A stretch of 64,000 nt of DNA from Thalassotalea_B piscium_A (GTDB lineage Bacteria > Pseudomonadota > Gammaproteobacteria > Enterobacterales > Alteromonadaceae), in contig CP186339.1 of the NCBI GenBank assembly GCA_049347715.1, positions 3,968,001-4,032,000 of the forward strand, in the 5' to 3' direction. The translations under genes were made by a program, and so were the position numbers. Positions within the stretch are counted from its first letter, which is position 1, and every line of letters starts with the position of its first letter. A model generated the notes under the pieces. The model saw only the letters and a program-made list of their open reading frames with translations. It did no database searches and had not been told where the DNA came from. Below are positions 32,131 through 38,883 of the stretch, one piece after another.

Positions 32131-33261
32131 ATGACAGACCAATTTATTAAATCAAAAGCAGCAATTGCTTGGGGTCCTAAACAACCTTTATCCATTGAAG
32201 AAGTCGACGTAATGCTTCCGCGTAAAGGTGAAGTATTAATAAAAGTAATTGCCTCAGGGGTTTGTCATACTGACGCATTTACTTTATCAGGTGAAGATCC
32301 TGAAGGAATATTTCCCGTTATTTTAGGCCATGAAGGTGGTGGTATTGTTGAACAAGTGGGTGAGGGTGTTACCAGTGTGAAAGTGGGTGACCATGTCATT
32401 CCTTTGTACACACCAGAATGTCGTGAATGTAAATTTTGTTTATCGGGTAAAACTAATCTTTGTCAGAAAATTCGTGAAACTCAGGGTAAAGGCTTAATGC
32501 CAGATGGTACAACTCGATTCTATAAAGACGGTCAACCAATTTATCATTATATGGGCTGTTCAACCTTCTCTGAATATACTGTGTTACCTGAAATCTCTCT
32601 AGCTAAAGTAAATAAAGAAGCCCCTTTAGAAGAAGTGTGTTTATTAGGATGTGGTGTCACCACAGGTATGGGTGCAGTAATGAATACTGCCAAAGTAGAA
32701 GCCGGAGCAACCGTTGCTATTTTTGGCCTTGGTGGCATAGGTTTGTCCGCTGTTATCGGTGCAACTATGGCTAAAGCCGGTCGTATTATTGCCATTGATA
32801 TTAATGAAAGTAAATTTGAACTCGCTAAAAAACTAGGCGCTACTGACTGTATTAATCCAAAAGATTATGACAAGCCCATTCAAGACGTTATTGTTGAACT
32901 TACCGATGGCGGTGTCGACTATTCCTTTGAATGTGTTGGTAATGTGAACCTAATGCGCTCGGCCCTAGAATGCTGTCACAAAGGCTGGGGAGAATCTGTC
33001 ATTATTGGTGTTGCCGGTGCCGGACAAGAAATATCTACCCGCCCATTTCAATTAGTCACTGGCCGAGTATGGCGTGGTTCTGCCTTTGGTGGTGTAAAAG
33101 GTCGTACTGAATTACCTGATTATGTAGAACGCTATTTACAAGGGGAATTCAAGTTAAGTGACTTTATCACCCATACTATGCCTCTCGAAGACATTAATGA
33201 GTCATTTGAATTAATGCATAAAGGCGAAAGTATTCGCAGCGTTATTCATTTTTCTAAATAA
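32131..33261 (+). CDS. frmA: S-(hydroxymethyl)glutathione dehydrogenase, class III alcohol dehydrogenase
   Basis: 376 residues from the ATG at 32131; the frame opens at 32062 but family members start close to MTDQFIKSKAAIAW. Catalytic zinc site starts GVCHTDAF with HEGGG; structural zinc loop is the four-Cys CRECKFCLSGKTNLC; the NAD fold is GLGGIGLSAV. It oxidises the spontaneous adduct of formaldehyde and glutathione to S-formylglutathione, the substrate of the hydrolase encoded 55 bp downstream. Regulation is probably by the divergent LysR gene. Confidence 0.96.
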   Translation: MTDQFIKSKAAIAWGPKQPLSIEEVDVMLPRKGEVLIKVIASGVCHTDAFTLSGEDPEGIFPVILGHEGGGIVEQVGEGVTSVKVGDHVIPLYTPECRECKFCLSGKTNLCQKIRETQGKGLMPDGTTRFYKDGQPIYHYMGCSTFSEYTVLPEISLAKVNKEAPLEEVCLLGCGVTTGMGAVMNTAKVEAGATVAIFGLGGIGLSAVIGATMAKAGRIIAIDINESKFELAKKLGATDCINPKDYDKPIQDVIVELTDGGVDYSFECVGNVNLMRSALECCHKGWGESVIIGVAGAGQEISTRPFQLVTGRVWRGSAFGGVKGRTELPDYVERYLQGEFKLSDFITHTMPLEDINESFELMHKGESIRSVIHFSK

Positions 33262-33269
33262 TAATTAGT

Positions 33270-33304
33270 GCTATAACCCTGATTTATATACTCAGGGTTA
33301 TAGC
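33270..33304. repeat. perfect 13-bp inverted repeat between frmA and fghA
   Basis: GCTATAACCCTGA pairs with TCAGGGTTATAGC around a 9-nt loop. No T run follows, and the fghA ribosome site (GAGG) begins a few bases after it. It may stabilise or partly separate the two messages. Confidence 0.6.
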
Positions 33305-33316
33305 CAGAGGTTAACC

Positions 33317-34156
33317 ATGACTATTGAAAATTTAAGTATGAACAAAAGTTTTGGCGGATGGCACAAACAATATAGTCACTTCGCTAAAACCTTAAACTGT
33401 ACCATGCGTTTTGCTATTTATTTACCTCCTCAAGCCTCAAACGGGCAAAAAGTTCCAGTTTTATATTGGCTTTCAGGCTTAACTTGTACTGATGAAAACA
33501 TGATGCAGAAAGCCGGTGCACAACGTATGGCGGCTGAATTAGGCATTGCAATTGTTGCACCTGACACTAGCCCTCGTGGCGAAGAGGTACCTGATGATTC
33601 AGGGTATGATTTAGGCCAAGGTGCAGGCTTTTATGTTAATGCTACCCAAGCCCCTTGGGATCGTCATTATCAGATGTACGATTATGTCGTAAATGAACTG
33701 CCTGCGCTTATTGAATCAACCTTTCCAGTTTCAACAAAACGCGCTATTAGCGGTCACTCTATGGGTGGGCATGGTGCTTTGACTATTGCCATGTTAAACC
33801 CCGAACGATACAGTTCAATGTCTGCATTTAGTCCCATTTGTAATCCAATAAATTGTCCTTGGGGGCAAAAAGCATTTACTACTTATCTGGGTAAAAACAA
33901 GACAAGTTGGCAACAACATGATGCTAGTGAACTCATGAAAAAGGCCACTCAATTTGTACCGGCTAAAGTTGACCAAGGACTTGCTGATGATTTTCTAACG
34001 GAGCAACTCAAACCAGAAATGTTAGAGGCGGCGGCAAAAGCTAATAATTACCCTTTAACATTAAACCTGCACGAAGGTTATGATCACAGCTACTATTTTA
34101 TTGCTTCCTTTATTGAAGAACATCTTGTTTTTCATGCTCAGCATTTAAATCAGTAA
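33317..34156 (+). CDS. fghA: S-formylglutathione hydrolase
   Basis: 279 residues, esterase D family. The nucleophile is S148 in GHSMGGHGAL; conserved YWLSGLTCTDENM and the end GYDHSYYFIASFI (with the catalytic His) match the family. It hydrolyses S-formylglutathione to formate and glutathione, completing formaldehyde detoxification begun by frmA. A GAGG site precedes the start at 33317. Confidence 0.96.
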   Translation: MTIENLSMNKSFGGWHKQYSHFAKTLNCTMRFAIYLPPQASNGQKVPVLYWLSGLTCTDENMMQKAGAQRMAAELGIAIVAPDTSPRGEEVPDDSGYDLGQGAGFYVNATQAPWDRHYQMYDYVVNELPALIESTFPVSTKRAISGHSMGGHGALTIAMLNPERYSSMSAFSPICNPINCPWGQKAFTTYLGKNKTSWQQHDASELMKKATQFVPAKVDQGLADDFLTEQLKPEMLEAAAKANNYPLTLNLHEGYDHSYYFIASFIEEHLVFHAQHLNQ

Positions 34157-34168
34157 CCCTAACTCATT

Positions 34169-34206
34169 GAAAATACTTCTATTTAATGATTAAAGGAAGT
34201 ATTTTC
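34169..34206 (+). terminator. terminator-like hairpin after fghA
   Basis: GAAAATACTTC pairs with GAAGTATTTTC (11 bp, 16-nt loop), 13 bp after the fghA stop. The right arm supplies TATTTTC and is followed by ATTCTT; moderate terminator. Confidence 0.55.
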
Positions 34207-34362
34207 ATTCTTACCATTTGAAATTAAAGCTATTTTTTTCAATAAAAATATGTGAAATTTGCGCTAATTTGTTTAAATTTGCTTTTATAGTCACTTATTT
34301 TGGGTGCATTACCACCTCTACGTCCAGATAAGTTCCTGAAGTTAAGGTTCTATTTTCAAAAA

Positions 34363-34914
34363 ATGAATATCATTAATATTGAAGTTATTGCTCTCGCCAT
34401 TGCATTAAGTATGGATGCTTTTGCTGTTTCAATTGGTTTAGGTGCTAAACGCACTCAACCCCTACGTACTATCGCTTTGCTTGCCGCAATTTACTTTGGT
34501 CTGTTTCAAGCCATTATGCCCATAATTGGTTATGTTGGCGGAGTGAGCTTTTCCTATTGGATTGAACAATACGCGCCTTGGATCTCTTTTTTCTTGTTAT
34601 TAGGTATTGGTGGAAAAATGATCTTTGACGCTTTTAACTCTAGTGAACATGATGAAATTGCACATGTAACACATAAAATAATGTTACTCCTCGCTATTGC
34701 AACGAGTATAGATGCAATGGCTGCGGGGTTCACACTGACTTTACTCGATGTTAACCCCATTTCTGCCTGCTTAATTATTGGGTTTACTACCTTTGTGTTC
34801 AGTTGGTTAGGCGTGTTTGTGGGTGAAAAAAGTGGTACTTGGCTTGAGAGTAAAGCTGAATTATTCGGTGGCGTGATATTAATCATTATTGGTATAAAAA
34901 CATTAGCCTATTAA
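34363..34914 (+). CDS. mntP: manganese efflux pump MntP
   Basis: 183 residues from the ATG at 34363; the frame can be read from a TTG at 34300, but family members begin just before the ALSMDAFAVSIGLG helix. Six membrane helices in two related halves, each with an Asp motif (SMDAFAVS and SIDAMAAGF). MntP exports Mn2+ and protects against manganese excess. I looked for the yybP-ykoY Mn2+ riboswitch that precedes mntP in E. coli and could not find its conserved core. No clear ribosome site is seen, so the start is the weaker part. Confidence 0.93.
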   Translation: MNIINIEVIALAIALSMDAFAVSIGLGAKRTQPLRTIALLAAIYFGLFQAIMPIIGYVGGVSFSYWIEQYAPWISFFLLLGIGGKMIFDAFNSSEHDEIAHVTHKIMLLLAIATSIDAMAAGFTLTLLDVNPISACLIIGFTTFVFSWLGVFVGEKSGTWLESKAELFGGVILIIIGIKTLAY

Positions 34915-34970
34915 AATGAAATCGCTTACTAAGCTCAATGATTTATGCTAAATAATAGGTAAGTAGTTCC

Positions 34971-34986
34971 TTGCACATTTATTGCA
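34971..34986 (+). promoter_or_regulatory. TTGCA direct repeat upstream of baeS (candidate BaeR site)
   Basis: TTGCA-CATTTA-TTGCA: two half-sites with an 11-bp period, typical spacing for OmpR/PhoB-type regulators. It ends 82 bp before the baeS start, and the same element with the same spacing precedes the EF-hand gene at 37283. Confidence 0.6.
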
Positions 34987-35068
34987 CATTTTTTCGTTAT
35001 GATGACATATACAAGTAAGTGCTTATCTTATTCAACCGGTTCATTTTAGCAAAGGTTATTGATACTTA

Positions 35069-36541
35069 ATGAAAATACAAAATAAACTTTTCCTGACCTT
35101 TTTAGCTTTTAGTTTACTGTTAATTGCGATGCTTATACTACCCATTCAATGGAGTATAAGTAAGGGCATGATCGACTATGTTAATACCAAAGAAATTCAT
35201 GCCTTAACCCCAGTGATCAAAATTTTAAGTAAAGAATACCAGAAAAAAAATAACTGGCAGAGCATGGTAGATCAGCACCAGAAGTTTCATTATCTCATTA
35301 CAAATGAATTAAAGGATAGTGAATTTTCGCAAGGTAACAATGTTCCCCCCCAAAAAGACCTTAATTTAAGAGCTCGCCCTCCAATGCCCCCACCATTACA
35401 GAATAATCGCCCTAACAAAAATGAGCGAGACAGACTACCTCCACCACACAATAAAAACGATGCCCTTTATGCTCTATTAGATAACACAGGCCATGTCATA
35501 GTTGGTCGTTATATTGATGATATGGAATACAGTAAAACCCCGATCACTCTAGATCAGGAAACCATTGGGTTTTTAGCTGTTTCTAAACGTAAAAGTTTAA
35601 CCGAAGGCTATGAAGTTGACTTTGTCGAGCAGCAACAGAATGATCTCTGGATAATTGCCTTACTTTCCATTGGCTTGGTGGTTTTAGTTACCTTTCCACT
35701 CTCTCGCCACGTCGTTGAGCCGATTAAATTGATTGCTCACGGTATGCACAAATTAACTCAGGGTGATTACCAACAAAGTATTCACCTAAAACGTCAAGAT
35801 GAACTGGGCGAATTAAGCCGCGATTATAATGAGCTTGCATTAACTTTAGCGGAAAATGATACTGCCAGAAAACGTTGGCTTGCTAATATCTCTCACGAAT
35901 TACGGACTCCGGTGGCCATTTTACGAGGTGAACTGGAAGCTATGCTTGATGAAGTAAGACCCTTAACCAAAAGTAATATTGCCTCAGTAGCCGAAGAAGT
36001 TAAGCATTTACAACGTCTTATTGATGATTTAAATCTTCTAACAAGTGCTGATATTGGCGGTATGCGCTACCGTAAGCAAAATGAAAACTTAGTGCTATTA
36101 ATCGAGAGTGAGTTGGAGAAATATACCAGTTACTTATCGAGTAGCAACATCAAGCTGACCCTAGATATTAACCACTCACTGATGACTATTTTCGCAGATA
36201 AAACGCGATTATTTCAATTGTTTGAAAATATCATCAATAATAGCGTTAAATATTCACAGGCAAGTGAATTTAAAATTACACTCACCACTGACATCATCAA
36301 TAATCAAACGCTTGCTGTACTTAAATTTGAAGATAATGGTATTGGAGTTGATGATGAGCATTTACCCTATCTGTTTGAACATTTGTACCGTATAGACGAT
36401 TCCCGAAATAGAAGTATGGGGGGTTCAGGGCTAGGTTTATCTATTTGTCGTCATATAGTTATGGCACATCAAGGTGAAATTTCAGCAGAAAAATCATCCT
36501 TAGGTGGCTTAGCTATCATTATTAAGCTACCAATGACTTAA
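35069..36541 (+). CDS. baeS: sensor histidine kinase, BaeS-like
   Basis: 490 residues. Membrane helix about 8-28, periplasmic sensor about 30-190 containing a Pro-rich stretch (ARPPMPPPLQNNRPNKNERDR), second helix about 192-212, HAMP, dimerisation box with the phospho-His in NISHELRTPVAIL, and ATPase N, G1 and G2 boxes (NIINNSVKYS, FEDNGIGVDD, GGSGLGLSIC). It pairs with the BaeR-like regulator 45 bp downstream. E. coli BaeSR reacts to envelope stress and metals; here the Pro-rich sensor and the EF-hand gene beside it suggest a different signal, perhaps calcium or a partner protein. Confidence 0.92.
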   Translation: MKIQNKLFLTFLAFSLLLIAMLILPIQWSISKGMIDYVNTKEIHALTPVIKILSKEYQKKNNWQSMVDQHQKFHYLITNELKDSEFSQGNNVPPQKDLNLRARPPMPPPLQNNRPNKNERDRLPPPHNKNDALYALLDNTGHVIVGRYIDDMEYSKTPITLDQETIGFLAVSKRKSLTEGYEVDFVEQQQNDLWIIALLSIGLVVLVTFPLSRHVVEPIKLIAHGMHKLTQGDYQQSIHLKRQDELGELSRDYNELALTLAENDTARKRWLANISHELRTPVAILRGELEAMLDEVRPLTKSNIASVAEEVKHLQRLIDDLNLLTSADIGGMRYRKQNENLVLLIESELEKYTSYLSSSNIKLTLDINHSLMTIFADKTRLFQLFENIINNSVKYSQASEFKITLTTDIINNQTLAVLKFEDNGIGVDDEHLPYLFEHLYRIDDSRNRSMGGSGLGLSICRHIVMAHQGEISAEKSSLGGLAIIIKLPMT

Positions 36542-36586
36542 TAACGTGTAGACCGTAACTATTAACTGATTTGAAAGGCTTTCACT

Positions 36587-37252
36587 ATGTCACATTCAAT
36601 ACTTATTGTAGAAGACGAAATTAAGTTAGCTCAGCTGTTATTTGACTATTTCCAGCAAGCTGAATACACACCCCATATGATCCATAGAGGGGATGAAGTC
36701 ATCCAATGGGTAAAAGAGCATCAACCTAACGTAATTTTGCTTGATATAATGCTCCCTGGTAAAAACGGTATTGATGTCTGCAAAGCAATAAGGCAATTTT
36801 CTAACGTGCCAATATTAATGGTAACGGCGAAAGTGGATGAGATTGATCGTCTACTTGGTTTAGAACTTGGTGCTGATGACTATATTTGCAAACCATTTAG
36901 TCCTCGTGAAGTGGTTGCTCGAGTCAAAGCTGTATTAAGACGTACCCACACGGTTGAATCAAGTCTTGATAGTTTACAACTCGATGAACACCGATTAACG
37001 GTATCCTTCCAACAACAAGAGGTTTCTTTGACAGCGGTTGAATTTCAATTATTAAAACCCTTAGTAGAAAAACCAGAGCGTATATTCACTCGTGAATACT
37101 TGATGGATAATATGTATTCTGATCACCGCATAGTTAACAATCGAACCATTGACAGCCATATAAAAAAATTACGTAAAAAGTTAATGGATATCAGTGATGA
37201 CAAAAACTGGATTCACTCTGTCTACGGTACTGGGTATCGTCTCATTCCCTAG
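36587..37252 (+). CDS. baeR: response regulator, BaeR-like (OmpR family)
   Basis: 221 residues. Receiver domain (about 1-120) with VEDE acidic pair, phospho-acceptor Asp in LLDIMLPG, Thr/Lys switch residues (MVTAK, ICKPFSPREVVARVK). Winged-helix output domain (about 130-221) with TIDSHIKKLRKKL and the end VYGTGYRLIP. The segment RLLGLELGADDYICKP is almost identical to E. coli BaeR as I recall it. It should act on the TTGCA repeats before baeS and before the EF-hand gene. Confidence 0.94.
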   Translation: MSHSILIVEDEIKLAQLLFDYFQQAEYTPHMIHRGDEVIQWVKEHQPNVILLDIMLPGKNGIDVCKAIRQFSNVPILMVTAKVDEIDRLLGLELGADDYICKPFSPREVVARVKAVLRRTHTVESSLDSLQLDEHRLTVSFQQQEVSLTAVEFQLLKPLVEKPERIFTREYLMDNMYSDHRIVNNRTIDSHIKKLRKKLMDISDDKNWIHSVYGTGYRLIP

Positions 37253-37282
37253 TTAATATTTATTTTTAACATTCCTTTTTTC

Positions 37283-37298
37283 TTGCACATTGTTTGCA
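37283..37298 (+). promoter_or_regulatory. TTGCA direct repeat upstream of the EF-hand gene (candidate BaeR site)
   Basis: TTGCA-CATTGT-TTGCA, the same half-site and 11-bp period as at 34971, with CTTGCACATT identical in both. It ends 48 bp before the EF-hand start, close to the usual activation position. Confidence 0.62.
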
Positions 37299-37346
37299 TT
37301 TTCTGTTGTTAAACTTCTTTGGTAAGTTCAACAACAGGAAATAATT

Positions 37347-37655
37347 ATGAAACACTTTGCTCACGCTATAATTTTAGCAACAGTTTGTTTAACCTTAAGT
37401 AGTTATGCCAATGCGGCTAACCAAGCTCAAGGTCCAGACAATCATCCTCCACGCCCCACCTTTGAATCAATAGATATCAACGGAGACACAGACATTAGTT
37501 TTGACGAATTTTTAGCGCAGGAAATTCCAAGAGGGGATCATCAAACTATTTTTGACCTAATAGACACTGACAATAATGGTGTCATCAGTAGTGAAGAATA
37601 CAATAATCACAAACCACCACGTCCTCCAAAAAATAGAGGAAATAAAAATGACTAG
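37347..37655 (+). CDS. secreted EF-hand calcium-binding protein
   Basis: 102 residues with a signal peptide (about 1-23, ending ANA). Two EF-hand loops: DINGDTDISFDEF and DTDNNGVISSEEY, both with Asp at loop positions 1 and 3 and Glu at 12 in the second. A Pro-rich stretch precedes (HPPRPTF) and follows (KPPRPPKNR) the pair. It is 94 bp after baeR and has its own candidate BaeR site, so it is likely a BaeR-controlled periplasmic calcium-binding protein. Its last 8 bp overlap the next gene. Confidence 0.85.
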   Translation: MKHFAHAIILATVCLTLSSYANAANQAQGPDNHPPRPTFESIDINGDTDISFDEFLAQEIPRGDHQTIFDLIDTDNNGVISSEEYNNHKPPRPPKNRGNKND

Positions 37656-38130
37656 TGCTATCAATAATTCAATGAATACGGGAATGCCTATGCCTCCCAC
37701 TAAACAATCAAATTATGCATTAACTCAAGAGCAACAATCCTTAATCTCTGAAACGCTATCGCAATTTGACATGGAAAACCTAACCGAATCAGATGCTCTT
37801 AGTATTGTAGACACTTTTGCGCAAGCGGGTATTCAACCAGGTGCAGAACTTGAAAAGAGTATGGCTGAGTTCGGTATTGACGCTAAATCCCTCGGTGACT
37901 TAGCTGGTGTTTCAGAAGACGGCAACCGACCACCTCCACCGCCGCGACCTAAACAAAGTTCAGATGAAATTACCTCTATGGTAGATTATTTGACTGAAAT
38001 TCTAGAAGAAACCTTATCCTCAAGTGAAACAGGCAAGCTAACCGATGAAGATAAAGAATCAATTTTAGCTCAAATGTTTGAAAAATTTGATATCGAAGAT
38101 GGCGATTCTATTATTAACACCACAGCGTAA
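37648..38130 (+). CDS. unknown acidic protein coupled to the EF-hand gene
   Basis: 160 residues from the ATG at 37648 (GAGG eight bases upstream), overlapping the EF-hand stop by 8 bp, so translation is probably coupled. No signal peptide. It has two acidic helical halves with EF-hand-like or calmodulin-like texture (LTQEQQSLISETLSQFD; LTDEDKESILAQMFEKFD) around a Pro-rich linker (GNRPPPPPRPKQ). The linker resembles those in BaeS and the EF-hand protein. Family unknown. Confidence 0.7.
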   Translation: MTSAINNSMNTGMPMPPTKQSNYALTQEQQSLISETLSQFDMENLTESDALSIVDTFAQAGIQPGAELEKSMAEFGIDAKSLGDLAGVSEDGNRPPPPPRPKQSSDEITSMVDYLTEILEETLSSSETGKLTDEDKESILAQMFEKFDIEDGDSIINTTA

Positions 38131-38450
38131 CGATGACCTCAATATACTATCAAAGTCAATTCATGGTGATTACATAAGTAGCTGTATTTAAATAAATACT
38201 AGCTACTTACTCCCCCATTTCCCATAACAGTCACCTTTAACAACTCACATACTAATACCTCCATAAATAATCTAGGCTTTTCTACAGAAAAAGAAGTTTT
38301 TCATCGAAAATTAGTTAGATAACAAATCATTTATTTATAGCTTAAATCTATTAAAACAAAAGCTAAACCTGCAAGCCCTGTTCGCTATTTGATAAATATA
38401 GTTAGTGCTGTTAACATTAATTAACTAGCATATGATTGACTAGGCGTTTT
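38131..38450. other. intergenic region with terminator-like hairpin
   Basis: A hairpin at 38176-38208 pairs AAGTAGCT-GTATTT with AAATAC-T-AGCTACTT (one bulged T), 45 bp after the previous stop, and probably ends the bae cluster transcript although no T run follows. The rest is AT-rich and presumably carries the promoter of the GlnD-like pair. No coding frame seen. Confidence 0.5.
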
Positions 38451-38882
38451 ATGAATGAAACTGCATTAAATTTTGAAACACGGACAACTAACAATACAAT
38501 TGAATCTCTTATCGATCCTTTTTCTGACACCTTAATTGTTAATAATATTCACCAGAGTGAGCTTTCTGCGTTTATCCATTTAATGAAACAATACCCCTTT
38601 GAACAAAAAACAGTTAAAGACCTCGAATTTTTTCATTTTACTGTTAATCTAGCATTAGATCTGCGGCAGTTACTTAACCAACTATTACAAGCGATGGGTA
38701 GTTATTACCAATCGAAAGACTGTAACACTGCTCGCATTATGGTAGCTGCAAGTCATTTACCCCATAATGCAACCTGTGCTGAAAATGAATTTGAATTTAG
38801 TGGACGACTGACCAATGAGTCGGTCGTTAATGGACAACTAGATAGTTTAAATACATGGTTTAAACGCCTTAAACGGAAATAA
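38451..38882 (+). CDS. unknown protein coupled to the GlnD-like gene
   Basis: 143 residues from the ATG at 38451 (AGG six bases upstream); the TTG five codons earlier is less likely. Mixed helical protein without signal peptide or membrane helix; it has two Cys (DCNTAR, ATCAENEF). It ends one base before the GTG of the GlnD-like gene, so the two are almost certainly co-translated. I do not recognise the family. A partner or effector of the GlnD-like protein is a reasonable guess from spacing only. Confidence 0.68.
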   Translation: MNETALNFETRTTNNTIESLIDPFSDTLIVNNIHQSELSAFIHLMKQYPFEQKTVKDLEFFHFTVNLALDLRQLLNQLLQAMGSYYQSKDCNTARIMVAASHLPHNATCAENEFEFSGRLTNESVVNGQLDSLNTWFKRLKRK

Positions 38883-38883
38883 C

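Noticed and set aside
34207..34362. Manganese (yybP-ykoY) riboswitch upstream of mntP
   Set aside because: I searched for the conserved L1 and L3 loop motifs and did not find them; the region shows no convincing paired core.
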